From contig NZ_FQXJ01000009.1 in the NCBI RefSeq assembly GCF_900129935.1, positions 1 to 64,000 of the forward strand: 64,000 nt of DNA, written 5' to 3'. The DNA is from Desulfosporosinus lacus DSM 15449 (GTDB lineage: Bacteria; Bacillota; Desulfitobacteriia; Desulfitobacteriales; Desulfitobacteriaceae). The notes beneath the pieces are model-generated. The model ran no database searches and was not told the DNA's origin. It saw nothing but the letters and a program-made list of their open reading frames with translations. Below, in pieces: positions 42,253-51,945 of this stretch. Made by a program: the position numbers and the translations under genes. Numbering within the stretch: the stretch's first letter is position 1; each line of letters starts with the position of its first letter.

Positions 42253-44802
42253 CTAACGCTGGGTATTAACCCACTGACGAGCCATTCCCTGCTCTTCTTC
42301 TGAGGTGCTAATTCTGCCCTCGAGCCAAGCCATTCGTACTCGATCTAGAATTTCCCCGATTTCTGGACCTTGCTTCAAACCCATCTGTAAGAGAGCCTTT
42401 CCATCAAGGGACATGTTAATTCTTTGACCAGCCTCAAGACATTCCAGTATTCGCACTTTAAATCGTTCATCCCGCGCTAAAACAATCACAACTTCCTTGG
42501 GGGCCTTGTTTAACAAACGGTCCATTTCGCTTATAGTTAACCGCTCCATTAATGATTCACGCAATTGTACATAGGCAATTGTTTCATCCCGAAGGGATCT
42601 ATTTAAAATTACTCGTTCAAGCAAGGTGCCAATTTCGGCAGATTCCATTTGGGATACAGAGACTAGCCAACGCATGTTAATTGACCAATCCTTGCTGTTC
42701 TCCGCATCATCTAAGTTGAAATTCCAAGCAAGCTCCTTGCCAAACCACGCTTTAAACAAGCCGCTCTCCACTAAGATCTGACCCATCGCCAGATAGTTAA
42801 CCTCTCTAAAGATGAGTAGTACCTCTTCCGTAAAACGTTCCACACTGAGTTTAGAAAGGACACCTGTCTCTATCGCAGTATGTAACGCATCTAGAGTTTC
42901 TTTAGCAAAATCAAAATGATAGCGTTCAGCAAAACGTATTGCTCGAAGCATTCGAGTAGGGTCATCTATAAAACTGATATTATGCAGGAAGCGAATTTTC
43001 CTTTGTTGCAAATCTTGCTTACCGCCATAATAATCAACAAGTTCTCCGAAGCGCTCAGTATTCAGACAAATCGCCATCGAATTAATCGTAAAATCCCGTC
43101 GAAACAGATCATCCCGCAAACAAGATTCTTCCACTTGAGGAAGTGCTCCCGGAAAAGAATAATGTTCCCATCTCGTACTGGCTATGTCAAGATGACTTCC
43201 GTCAGGAAAAATAATCTGAGCAGTTCCAAACTTAATATGCTGCGTCAGCTTTCCATCCGGGATACGCCGCATCAGTGCCTGGGCAAATTGACCGCCGCTG
43301 CCTTCAACTACAAAATCTAAATCTTGGGTAGGTACGGAGAGCAATAAATCTCTGACAAATCCTCCCACGATATAAACTGAACACTCTTCTTCCTCGGCAG
43401 TTTCGCTCACCGCTTCAAGGAGATTTTGAACTTCCTTAGGCAGGCGTTCTATCAAATCCAAGATATCCTGACGCATGGCAATACTGCGTTCTCGTGCGAG
43501 CTGCGTTTCGATAGGAACTGATCCGCCGTGAACCAGACGTAAAACGTCTGACCTGGAAACGATGCCAACGAGATTTCCATCTTCCACAACAGGCAGACGT
43601 CCGATATCGTGTTGGACCATCAGGCGCTGCACTTCATCCCAAGGCACATCAGCCTCTACTGTAGCCACCTTTGTGGTCATAAAACCTTTTACCGGTGCAT
43701 GTTGCAGGCCATGTTTAATTGCTTTATCGACATCACGTCGGGAAATAATCCCTACTAAATTCTTATCTTCTGTGACAGGTACTCCTGTGTGCCCATAACG
43801 CAATAAAATTTGTTCCACTTCACCCAGCCGTGTCTCTGGAGAGACAGTTTTAACCGGGAAGCTCATGATATCTCTAACAAGATGAGGACGTTTAGCGCGA
43901 CTCTGAATAGCCGAACGCAATTGCTTCAATATGTCGGGGAGTTCAGCATCCTTGATGGTTGCAGAAGCAGCTCTTTCATGTCCTGCACCGCCAAATAACT
44001 GAACTAATCCATTGACAGGTAAACCTCTGCCCCTGGAACGGCCTACTATGTACACCCGGTTCTCCATCTTAACCAACAAAAACCAAGTTTCGGCACCTTC
44101 AAGTTCACCCACTCGGTGAGCTAATAAGGCAAGACCGCCTACATAGTCCTTAATCTCAGCATACGAGATATATACGGCTAATCCATCAAAAAACTCTGTT
44201 TGTCCTTGATCTAACAATTGTTGTAAGAGTTCTTTCTGCTCCTCAGCAAGCGGTCGACGCAAATTTTTAGCAATTACTCCCAAGTTTGCCCCTTGCTCTA
44301 ATAAATAAGCCACAGCGTGAACATCACGAACTGTGGTATTATCAAACAATAAGCTCCCGGTATCATCATAGATTCCTATGGCAATTAACGTTGCTTCAAA
44401 ACTGCTTAAGGGCAATCCAAGTCCAGCTAGTTTTTCAACTAAAAGAGTAGCACACGCCCCGACAGGCTCGATAACCATACCCTGTTTGAGCTCACCCGCA
44501 TAGGGATGGTGATCATAGATCTCCACCTCAATTCCAGGTAGTCTAGCCACTTTTTCCCCTAAAAATCCTACTCGATGAAGTTCATGGGTATCTACTAAGA
44601 TAACCCGAGAAACCTCTTCCAGATTAATATCCTGAGCTTTACGAAACCTCAATTGATCTCTTGATAACGCCAAAAAGTCTTGAACAAAGACGTTCGGTTT
44701 CCCGTCCATGACCAAAACACTGTTTGGATAAATTTTCTGGGCAGCCACCATAGATGCTAAGGCATCAAAATCGATTTGGCGATGAGCCAAAATGATATCC
44801 AT
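42253..44802 (-). CDS. DHH-CBS-tRNA nucleotidyltransferase fusion
   Basis: 849 residues. Domain order: DHH phosphoesterase (1-~300: HRQIDFDALASMVAAQ, VDTHELHR, YDHHPY, FGGAGHERAASATI), a CBS pair (~310-425), then a PolyA-pol/CCA head (VYIVGGFVRDLLLSVPTQDLDFVVEG, DLFRRDFTINSMAI, DPTRMLRAIRFAERYHF) and tail. Fusions like this occur in Clostridia, Deinococcus and Aquifex-type A-adding enzymes, where CC- and A-addition can be divided. Whether this one adds CCA or only A cannot be told here. A second tRNA nucleotidyltransferase elsewhere would support A-adding. Confidence 0.92.
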   Translation of the reverse strand: MDIILAHRQIDFDALASMVAAQKIYPNSVLVMDGKPNVFVQDFLALSRDQLRFRKAQDINLEEVSRVILVDTHELHRVGFLGEKVARLPGIEVEIYDHHPYAGELKQGMVIEPVGACATLLVEKLAGLGLPLSSFEATLIAIGIYDDTGSLLFDNTTVRDVHAVAYLLEQGANLGVIAKNLRRPLAEEQKELLQQLLDQGQTEFFDGLAVYISYAEIKDYVGGLALLAHRVGELEGAETWFLLVKMENRVYIVGRSRGRGLPVNGLVQLFGGAGHERAASATIKDAELPDILKQLRSAIQSRAKRPHLVRDIMSFPVKTVSPETRLGEVEQILLRYGHTGVPVTEDKNLVGIISRRDVDKAIKHGLQHAPVKGFMTTKVATVEADVPWDEVQRLMVQHDIGRLPVVEDGNLVGIVSRSDVLRLVHGGSVPIETQLARERSIAMRQDILDLIERLPKEVQNLLEAVSETAEEEECSVYIVGGFVRDLLLSVPTQDLDFVVEGSGGQFAQALMRRIPDGKLTQHIKFGTAQIIFPDGSHLDIASTRWEHYSFPGALPQVEESCLRDDLFRRDFTINSMAICLNTERFGELVDYYGGKQDLQQRKIRFLHNISFIDDPTRMLRAIRFAERYHFDFAKETLDALHTAIETGVLSKLSVERFTEEVLLIFREVNYLAMGQILVESGLFKAWFGKELAWNFNLDDAENSKDWSINMRWLVSVSQMESAEIGTLLERVILNRSLRDETIAYVQLRESLMERLTISEMDRLLNKAPKEVVIVLARDERFKVRILECLEAGQRINMSLDGKALLQMGLKQGPEIGEILDRVRMAWLEGRISTSEEEQGMARQWVNTQR

Positions 44803-44924
44803 TCTACATCCTCAATCTCCTATCCTTATGACTATCTTTAAATTATACCATCTTTAGTCTATTCACAGCAACTTGTTGGTTACAGTCAGAACTAAGTTAA
44901 GCAAGCTTGCAGATATTGATTTTA

Positions 44925-44949
44925 ATAAGAAAACTTGGCTAACGCCAAG
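44925..44949 (-). terminator. Terminator after the LiaF-like gene
   Basis: CTTGGC (44934-44939) and GCCAAG (44944-44949) with loop TAAC; on the minus strand TTTTCTTATT follows. Confidence 0.78.
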
Positions 44950-44987
44950 CCTTCAGACAATAGCGACTATTCAATTCTGATAAGCCA

Positions 44988-45980
44988 CTAAAGTATACTG
45001 TTTGATGGCCGCTCCAATCGCAGGGTTCCAGCCGCGGTGGAAATTTCTAAGTCAATTTTGCTCTTAGCTTCTGCATAGTTCGGACTAACCCAGTCTTTGT
45101 TCTCTAACAGTAATCCCGTGCCCATGAAATTCGTACTAGTGGCCACTCCGTTTAAACGAATCTTTAAGCCGGTTTCTTCGGGGACAACCAAAGTAAGTTT
45201 AGAGGCTCCACTCTCAATTTCCCCGTCGGTCGCACTTCCCAAGTCACCAAATTGAAGTTTCAATTCGCTGGCTCCAGTACTAATTTTAAATTTATCCACG
45301 AAGAGTTGGCTTAAATCAATGTCTCCGTTGATTGCTCCGGCTTCTATATCAAAATCATAGTGTACTTTCGGTGAAAGATTTAGCGAGATATCTTTAAAGT
45401 TGCCTGGCCCTGTTCTTGGCGTTGATGAGGAAAGCTTAGCAATTATGGTATCTCCTGATTGCTCAATGACTATGGGCGATCCGTTTACTGTCGGGTCTGA
45501 ACCTCTGCGTTCCCACCTGTAATTCCCCGTCATAAGTTGCCCTTGGCTTTGGTTGTTCTCTAGTGCCTTTACCTTAAATTGCGCTCCCCCTAATTCAAGA
45601 TTTAACTGTGCTTTTTTGACCTCTGAAGGTAATGGAACGTCTATTGTTCCGGATCCTCCTATCCTGGCAGGTACCTCAATTGCTTCAGTTCCTCTTAAAT
45701 TACCATGAAAATTATTTGACATTCTCCAAGGTACGGGCTTATCCCCCACAACTAGTGAATACCCGACCATACTCAAGAGAAAGATTAACAAAATCGCACT
45801 GAGGGGAATCCTCCGGTTAAGCAACAACCCAATTCCGGCCAAAATAAGAATTAAAGGCCATAAATCAAGGACGTGCGCCCATAAATTCCAAGATAAGAAC
45901 CCATAATTGAGCAGGAAGAAGATAATTCCCATTGTAATTAGAAGCAGTCCTCGACTTACGCTATCAAAGACTCTTTTCAT
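44988..45980 (-). CDS. LiaF/DUF5668-like envelope-stress protein
   Basis: 330 residues from ATG at 45980 (GGGGGGGAAG upstream). Four N-terminal membrane helices (GLLLITMGIIFFLLNYGF; WPLILILAGIGLLLN; ILLIFLLSMVGYSLVV) are followed by a repetitive beta-rich C-terminal part (LNLELGGAQFKVK, FDIEAGAINGDIDLSQ, LVVPEETGLKIRLNG) typical of the LiaF/DUF4097 toast-rack fold. Relatives inhibit LiaRS-type cell-wall-stress signalling, but no LiaRS is nearby. It overlaps the PspC gene by 4 nt. Confidence 0.85.
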   Translation of the reverse strand: MKRVFDSVSRGLLLITMGIIFFLLNYGFLSWNLWAHVLDLWPLILILAGIGLLLNRRIPLSAILLIFLLSMVGYSLVVGDKPVPWRMSNNFHGNLRGTEAIEVPARIGGSGTIDVPLPSEVKKAQLNLELGGAQFKVKALENNQSQGQLMTGNYRWERRGSDPTVNGSPIVIEQSGDTIIAKLSSSTPRTGPGNFKDISLNLSPKVHYDFDIEAGAINGDIDLSQLFVDKFKISTGASELKLQFGDLGSATDGEIESGASKLTLVVPEETGLKIRLNGVATSTNFMGTGLLLENKDWVSPNYAEAKSKIDLEISTAAGTLRLERPSNSIL

Positions 45981-46441
45981 TTTCTTCCCCCCCGCACAAT
46001 AATAGCGAGCCCAATAAAGATAAGAAATACTGGCCACATTTTACTCATATCGAACCAGTATGGAAACCAGCGTTCAAGTAAAAATACCAGTCCTAAAACA
46101 ACCAAAACACCACCTGCAATTTTAGTGCGATTTTCGTGATTCTGGTGATTTTCTGGTTTCCCAAATTCCTTAGTCCCCTCGTCTAAATCATCGACCAATT
46201 CCTTAACGCCATCCCCAACATCATGTTTATAATTCCCTGGGTATCCACCATGCTCTGTCGGATTAACTGGAATAATCACCCAGGCTACTAAATACGCCAG
46301 AAAACCAACTCCCCCCGCAAACAAAGCAATTAAAGCAATGAGCCGCACTAAGGTGACATCGACTCTAAAATAGTCTGCAAGTCCCCCACAAACCCCTCCA
46401 ATCATCTTATCTCTTACCGATCGATAAACTCTTTCAGGCAT
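45977..46441 (-). CDS. PspC-domain membrane protein
   Basis: 154 residues: a PspC domain (RVYRSVRDKMIGGVCGGLADYF, VRLIALIALFAGGVGFLAYLVAWVIIP), a hydrophilic linker and two more C-terminal helices (GGVLVVLGLVFLLERWFPYWF; MWPVFLIFIGLAIIV). PspC proteins regulate envelope-stress responses. Coupled by 4-nt overlap to the LiaF-like gene. Confidence 0.93.
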   Translation of the reverse strand: MPERVYRSVRDKMIGGVCGGLADYFRVDVTLVRLIALIALFAGGVGFLAYLVAWVIIPVNPTEHGGYPGNYKHDVGDGVKELVDDLDEGTKEFGKPENHQNHENRTKIAGGVLVVLGLVFLLERWFPYWFDMSKMWPVFLIFIGLAIIVRGGRK

Positions 46442-46528
46442 TTTTTATTTCCTCCTATTTATCACTAAATTTCTCTACACTCTTATTACGTTTGAAGGGA
46501 AGGAAATGTTTCACCCAAAAATAAAAAA

Positions 46529-46555
46529 AAGAAGCATCAGCCTATGATGCTTCTT
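46529..46555 (-). terminator. Strong terminator after the gene at 46580
   Basis: AAGAAGCATCA and TGATGCTTCTT flank GCCTA; on the minus strand a run of eight T follows. Confidence 0.9.
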
Positions 46556-46579
46556 TTATCATTCTAAATCTTTGTCAGA

Positions 46580-46921
46580 TTAGATGTTCTCATTAATCTC
46601 TTCCGTTGCTTTTTCAATCTCCTCAGGAGACATTCCACTTTTACCTAAATTGAATTTGATCGCATCAGCCCAAAATGCACATTTTGCACTCATCTTTTTG
46701 AATGCCTTAGCGTTAACTTTACTCTCTTTTGCCCTGGCATCCGCATTAGATTGTACAATTGAACAAATATAAAGAGCCTTTACACGATCATCATTATTAA
46801 GGTCATTGAATTTCAGATTTAGTTCCTCAATTAGGGTACGATAATATTCGGAAAACTCATCAAAAGGGATTTCCGTTTCCATGTGCAAGTATTCTTTCAA
46901 CTTCTCAAGCAACTTATCCAA
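46580..46921 (-). CDS. Hypothetical small soluble protein
   Basis: 113 residues, not recognised; mostly alpha-helical and charged, with two Cys (YICSIV; AKCAFWADAIKF). It has its own terminator. No signal peptide or membrane segment. Confidence 0.7.
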   Translation of the reverse strand: MDKLLEKLKEYLHMETEIPFDEFSEYYRTLIEELNLKFNDLNNDDRVKALYICSIVQSNADARAKESKVNAKAFKKMSAKCAFWADAIKFNLGKSGMSPEEIEKATEEINENI

Positions 46922-47037
46922 TGTTCACCCTCCAAAAATTTAGCCTACTAAATTAATCTTATATAGTATATAACCGTTTAAGTTAAATGACAAGGGTTAC
47001 ACTTATTGAGCTAACAAACTAAGTCTACTCCTCAAGT

Positions 47038-48189
47038 CTACTGAAAAAATACAGATGTGGTTTTCCCCTCTTCTATAAGCCGTTTAACCACGGAATGTGA
47101 CTTCAGGGGATCAACTCTCCAATAACTAATATCATTTTCGATAAGAAAATTACCCGGTAAAGTCTGGGATATAATCTCAGGGTTTTTAAAGCGATTCATA
47201 ATATTTGCCAGTGACCATAATTCACTTACCGAAAGATCTGTTTCCATCGATTTATTCAGCTGAGAAATAAGCCCAGGCAATTTTGGTAAGGTCTTAACTT
47301 GCAACAGCTCCTTTTGCATAGCTTTAAGAACTGCTTGTTGCCGGGATGTCCTTGATATATCTGCCAAAGCATCTTGACGAAACCTGGCATATTGCAAAGC
47401 CTGTGTCCCATTTAAGCGTTGCGTTCCTTTTTTTAGGTTGATAATTCCATCTTCCGCGTCCCCGGTAACGTAATACATATCTTTTTCAATTGTTAGGGTT
47501 ACTCCCCCTAATGTATCGATCATTGTTTTAAACCCTTTAAAATTCGTCAGCACATAGCCGTCTATAGGCTGGCCTGTTAGTTCTTCAACTAAGGCCTTAG
47601 TAGTTTTAAGTCCCTTTCCCAGGCGCGCTGCAGCATTGATTTTTTCCTTTCCATAGCCGGGAATATTAACTTGTGTGTCCCTTGGGATAGAAATGAGAGA
47701 GACTTGGCCGTTTACAGTATTGATATTGGCTACTAATAGAGTATCCGTGTTACTAAAGGATTTTTCACCCGGTCTTTGGTCCACGCCAACTAAAAGCACT
47801 GTGAAGTGCTTCTTATTAATAGTGGAGACAGTCTCTTCATCATTAAAATCATTTGAACCATTTACTGTCTGAGCTTGATCAGAATTATTGAAGTCAAAGT
47901 CATTTGTATCATTTGCATTGCCGATATTTTCGGTCCCTTGCTTATTCTCAGTCTCCATGGTTTCCGTAACGATTTGATCCTCGCTTTGTGAGATACCGTT
48001 TTCTTGGCTGGATTCTGTCTCCATCTTCGCAAGAGTAATGGGGATATTTTCATTTCCAGTAATAAACTGATTCACTAAGAGATCACCTATAACGAGACTA
48101 ATACCTAGAAATAACCCGAGAAGCATAGGTTTTTTATAGGCCCTAATGACCCGGAAAAGCGTTTTGATATGATTCTTTTTTTCCTGCAT
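47038..48189 (-). CDS. LytR-CpsA-Psr family cell-wall polymer ligase
   Basis: 383 residues from ATG at 48189 (GGAG 9 nt upstream); ATG at 48204 is also possible. A basic N-terminus and one membrane helix (MLLGLFLGISLVIGDLLV) precede an acidic Asn/Asp/Thr-rich stalk (~60-120) and the external LCP domain: LLVGVDQRPGEKSFSNTDTLLVANIN, ISIPRDTQVNIPGYG, KINAAARLGKG, YARFRQDALADISRTSRQQ. LCP enzymes attach wall teichoic acids or other glycopolymers to peptidoglycan. Confidence 0.94.
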   Translation of the reverse strand: MQEKKNHIKTLFRVIRAYKKPMLLGLFLGISLVIGDLLVNQFITGNENIPITLAKMETESSQENGISQSEDQIVTETMETENKQGTENIGNANDTNDFDFNNSDQAQTVNGSNDFNDEETVSTINKKHFTVLLVGVDQRPGEKSFSNTDTLLVANINTVNGQVSLISIPRDTQVNIPGYGKEKINAAARLGKGLKTTKALVEELTGQPIDGYVLTNFKGFKTMIDTLGGVTLTIEKDMYYVTGDAEDGIINLKKGTQRLNGTQALQYARFRQDALADISRTSRQQAVLKAMQKELLQVKTLPKLPGLISQLNKSMETDLSVSELWSLANIMNRFKNPEIISQTLPGNFLIENDISYWRVDPLKSHSVVKRLIEEGKTTSVFFQ

Positions 48190-48456
48190 CAGAGTCCACT
48201 CCATTCTAAAACTCTTTTCCTTAGCATCAAACAATCCCCTCTGAAATATTCTCGATAAAACATAAAAAGACAAAAAAAGCGCCTCACAATTAGGCCCAAT
48301 TTTTGCCTGCAACTTATTGATTACATCCTTCTAAAAATGTAGCATCATGAAAAAATATACATATAATACCAATACAAAACCTCTTCTGGACATAAAACCT
48401 TTAATCCCAATCGCCTTAGAATTAACCTGATGTTTTAACGAAAGGGGGAGACAGCA

Positions 48457-48888
48457 TTGAATCATGGATATTCTCATCGTCTCTATACACCTGTAATGAG
48501 AAATCCTTGCCTCTTCCATCAAAATACCATTCGTCCTACCCCCACCTATTATCCCGCTCAACGCCCCGCTTCATCAGTGCTCAATGCATATCCTCCCACT
48601 CCTGCCCTCTATACACGTCAATCCTCGTATATCGGTCAATCCCCTATGCCCTATTTACCAAATTCCTATTCTAATTATCCTAATTTACAGCGATCCCCTG
48701 TCCCTTCGTTGATTCCTTTCTCTTCATATTCTATGCCTGCCTTTTCTTATGCACCAACAGCCTCTTCTAAAGGTCTAACCATCATTCTTATCGCTACTCT
48801 TGTATTGGTGGCTCTCGACCTTGTAATTGTTCGTCCACAAAAATCCAGGGCAACAGTTCAAAGTTCGGATACGGAATTTCGCCCTTAG
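48457..48888 (+). CDS. Pro/Tyr/Ser-rich tail-anchored hypothetical protein
   Basis: 143 residues from TTG at 48457, supported by AAGGGGGAG 6 nt upstream. The first ~100 residues are low-complexity Pro, Tyr, Ser and Asn (PTPTYYPAQRP, SNYPNLQRSP), followed by one membrane helix (LTIILIATLVLVALDLVIV) and a short polar tail. The composition resembles spore-coat or envelope proteins, but nothing defines a function. Codon-level reality rests on the ribosome site and the helix. Confidence 0.6.
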   Translation: MNHGYSHRLYTPVMRNPCLFHQNTIRPTPTYYPAQRPASSVLNAYPPTPALYTRQSSYIGQSPMPYLPNSYSNYPNLQRSPVPSLIPFSSYSMPAFSYAPTASSKGLTIILIATLVLVALDLVIVRPQKSRATVQSSDTEFRP

Positions 48889-48955
48889 CATATAGCCCTC
48901 GCTGATATATGAAAACTTGACTTGGTGCTATAAGTTCTACATTCTGACTCATAAA

Positions 48956-48995
48956 AAAGGACGTATTACGCATTATCAACGCGCATACGTCCTTT
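48956..48995 (-). terminator. Terminator after lysA
   Basis: AAAGGACGTA and TACGTCCTTT form a 10-bp stem; on the minus strand TTTTTTATG follows. Confidence 0.85.
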
Positions 48996-49007
48996 AAGCT
49001 GTAAAGA

Positions 49008-50342
49008 TTATCGACAGGCCATTTTTACATGCTTCAACCGTTCTGGCAAAACATCATTCCTCAACAAATCCGAGTGGGTTTCACGTTTTACAATTACATC
49101 TGCCTGACCATCCTTCACTAAAACCACCCCAGGCCGTGTAAGCCGATTGTAATTGGAAGACATGGAATAATTATAAGCACCCGTAGATGTAACCGCCAAT
49201 AGGTCACCTGAGTTCACTTTAGGCAAATCAATATCCCAAATCAGCATATCGCCAGACTCACAGCATTTTCCTGTAATAGACACAGACTCAGTTGCTTCTT
49301 CATTGGAACGATTGGCTAGGATTGACTCGTAACGTGCTTGATAAAGGGAAGGCCGAGGGTTATCTGCCATCCCTCCATCTACCGCGACATATTTACGAAT
49401 TCCAGGAATTTCTTTAATCGAACCAATCGTATAAAGGGTCGTTCCTGCCGTCCCCACAATCGAACGACCCGGCTCAATGACAATTTTAGGGCGGGGAAAA
49501 TTTTGACATTGACAAGCTTCGTCCAGAGCATCCTTAATCGCTTTGGCATAATCCGAGATTTTGGCAGGTTCATCTCCAGAAGCGTAGTATATTCCGAATC
49601 CTCCGCCAAGATTCAATTCCTTGAGCAGGCAACTCGTCCGCACATGGGTATCTGCCATATACTTGATCATAATCTGAACTTCATGCCGGAAGGAATCTAA
49701 TTCAAAGATCTGCGATCCGATATGAGCATGCAGCCCTGTAACCTCAAGATTGGAGTAACAAAACGCTAAATCGAGTGCCTGGTCGGCAGTTCCGTTAGAT
49801 AAGGTAAAACCAAACTTAGAATCGATCTGACCGGTCTGAATATATTCATGTGTATGTGCTTCAATTCCTGGGGTTATTCGGAGAAGAACATTTACTTGTT
49901 GATTCAGCTCTTTTGCCAGATCATTTAATACGCTCATCTCATAAAAGTTATCTATGACAATTCGACCAACTCCGGCGTTAATTGCCATTAACAATTCTTC
50001 GCTTGATTTATTATTGCCATGAAAATAAATATGTTCAGGTGAAAAATTCGCTTGAAGTGCCGTGTAGAGTTCTCCCCCTGAAACGACATCTAAGCCCAAG
50101 CTTTCCTCTTCAATAATTCGACACATAGCCAAGGTTAAAAATGCTTTGGATGCATAAATCACCTCTGTATTTTCCATACCTTTAACAAATGAACTATGAT
50201 ATTGTCTGCAAATGTCACGAATATGGGCTTCATCCATGATGTATAATGGGGTTCCAAATTGGCTGGCCAGCTCTACAGTATCACATCCGCCTATTTCCAA
50301 ATGGCCCTGCTGATTAAAGGTTTGTGTTCCGTGCAGTCTCAC
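49008..50342 (-). CDS. lysA: Diaminopimelate decarboxylase
   Basis: 444 residues of the fold-III PLP enzyme. The PLP lysine is in VIYASKAFLTL; HGNNKSSEEL, LNLGGGFGIYY, EPGRSIVGTAGTTLY and CESGDMLIWDID follow. It makes lysine from meso-diaminopimelate. Start is GTG with AGAGGTGG upstream. The 488-bp upstream region shows no lysine riboswitch that I can recognise. Confidence 0.95.
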   Translation of the reverse strand: MRLHGTQTFNQQGHLEIGGCDTVELASQFGTPLYIMDEAHIRDICRQYHSSFVKGMENTEVIYASKAFLTLAMCRIIEEESLGLDVVSGGELYTALQANFSPEHIYFHGNNKSSEELLMAINAGVGRIVIDNFYEMSVLNDLAKELNQQVNVLLRITPGIEAHTHEYIQTGQIDSKFGFTLSNGTADQALDLAFCYSNLEVTGLHAHIGSQIFELDSFRHEVQIMIKYMADTHVRTSCLLKELNLGGGFGIYYASGDEPAKISDYAKAIKDALDEACQCQNFPRPKIVIEPGRSIVGTAGTTLYTIGSIKEIPGIRKYVAVDGGMADNPRPSLYQARYESILANRSNEEATESVSITGKCCESGDMLIWDIDLPKVNSGDLLAVTSTGAYNYSMSSNYNRLTRPGVVLVKDGQADVIVKRETHSDLLRNDVLPERLKHVKMACR

Positions 50343-50830
50343 GCTTTTTCCACCTCTTTCTTACTCAAATAATGTCTCGACCCTCTCCTCTCTTATGCAC
50401 AGCTGGCTCCCCGCACGTTGTCTTGATCCTTCACATCACGTGACAGTTCTGTCGTTAAATTTTATTTTCACCTAAATCAACTTTAACTAGGTCCTCTTAA
50501 TATTCTATGATGTTAAAACAAATCCTGACAGCTTGAAAGTATCAATGCTTATGATTACGAAATACCCTCTGAAATTTCATTTGTATTTCTCAAATCTTTC
50601 TCGATCTCATTTGCAGCATACTATACTCACCTCTCACTCAATGTCATTATTATGTCATCATAATGCTCCAACTTCAATATTGGTCGTCCCATGAATCAAA
50701 CCACATCTATGGAAATTACAAGCAGGGTTATGCCTTTTAAAAAATTATTGCAGAGGTATTGAAGGGCCTGTCTTACAATGATATTATAAAAGTAATAATT
50801 TACAACATTATACAGATAAGGAATATTTTT
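50343..50830. other. Intergenic region upstream of lysA, no gene seen
   Basis: About 490 bp, AT-rich, with a short dyad around TCATTATTATGTCATCATAATG near 50644-50666. No riboswitch, tRNA or clear promoter was recognised. It separates divergent lysA and the membrane protein gene at 50831. Confidence 0.4.
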
Positions 50831-51646
50831 ATGAGAAAAAGAGATAGTTTAGGGATAGGGTTAGAATACAAAATTGGATTTGTCTCAAGTCTCTCAGCAA
50901 CAGTCATTTGGATTCTCCTTGGAAGTTTATGGTCATTAATAGCTGCGAATCTCATTTCGTTATTACAGAACAAGGTTGTTTTGCCATGGCAGTACTTTGT
51001 TGCAGGAATTTCCATTGGAGTTGCATTAACTGCTTCTGTTGTATTTTATAAGGATAAAACAAATAAATTTAAGCCTAAATTTCCTTCACTTTCAATGGAC
51101 TATATGTACAAAAAAATTGATACTGAAATCCACTTTATCACGCGAGAAGAAATCACCTATACCTCATGTTTTAATATCCTCGCATTAAAAGAAATCAAAG
51201 GCATGAAACGCACTCATGAATGGACAGGAACTACTATAAGCGAACTGCCAATTATTAAGTCAAAAACAAGCAATCATAAAGTTGAGCTGTGTAAAGACGA
51301 GCCCAGGAAGACCATTAACGTTATATTTGAAGTACCTCTACAAAAAAATCATGAGACCGATTGTGTACTAATGTACGAATTAGGCGATTCCTTGCGAAAA
51401 ATGCAGCCTTTTCTGGGTCATGTTGTAAAAAACCCTACTGAAAAGATCATTTTGAGACTTTGTGTTCCTAAGGGGATGGTAACTAGTGTGAAAAAATGTA
51501 TTTATGCTGATTCTTCTGCGCAAATTAGTTTATCACTGCCTCAAATAATAAATCCTCGTTATATTGGCAATATTGATATGTATGAATGGGAAATTGATAA
51601 TCCAAGTTTATTATATTTTTATAGAATGAACTGGGAATTTGTTTGA
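50831..51646 (+). CDS. Hypothetical protein with two N-terminal membrane helices
   Basis: 271 residues from ATG at 50831 (AAGGAAT upstream). Not recognised. Two helices (GFVSSLSATVIWILLGSLW; WQYFVAGISIGVALTASVVF) are followed by a ~190-residue soluble domain with beta-type stretches and scattered Cys. The gene looks more AT-rich than its neighbours and stands alone between unrelated genes, which could mean later acquisition. No mobile element borders it. Confidence 0.65.
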   Translation: MRKRDSLGIGLEYKIGFVSSLSATVIWILLGSLWSLIAANLISLLQNKVVLPWQYFVAGISIGVALTASVVFYKDKTNKFKPKFPSLSMDYMYKKIDTEIHFITREEITYTSCFNILALKEIKGMKRTHEWTGTTISELPIIKSKTSNHKVELCKDEPRKTINVIFEVPLQKNHETDCVLMYELGDSLRKMQPFLGHVVKNPTEKIILRLCVPKGMVTSVKKCIYADSSAQISLSLPQIINPRYIGNIDMYEWEIDNPSLLYFYRMNWEFV

Positions 51647-51831
51647 TCTGTGTGTCACTAACTGTATGTCACTAAAAAAAGCCAGAGGCATATTATGAAT
51701 CAAAAAGTATAACAAAATGATTGCTTGTCTATACTAAGAATAGTATAATTTTGTTAAGAGGTATTAAGTTAAAGAGGTGTTAAGTATGAATGGTGACTAG
51801 AACGAATTTAATTTAAATACCAAAAAAATTC

Positions 51832-51880
51832 AACTCACAGTCTGATACCCGCTCTTCAAGCGGTCTTCAGACTGTGAGTT
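51832..51880. terminator. Bidirectional terminator, 14-bp stem
   Basis: AACTCACAGTCTGA (51832-51845) pairs with TCAGACTGTGAGTT (51867-51880), with an inner CCGCT/AGCGG stem. TTTTCTT follows on plus and AATTTTTTT on minus. It ends the activase operon on the minus strand. Confidence 0.88.
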
Positions 51881-51945
51881 TTCTTATACTTACTGCAATC
51901 CTGACATAGCTGGTCAATCAGAATAGCCAACCACAAGTACCTTGT

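Noticed and set aside
50343-50758. Lysine riboswitch upstream of lysA
   Set aside because: No L-box consensus segments or terminator were found in the leader.
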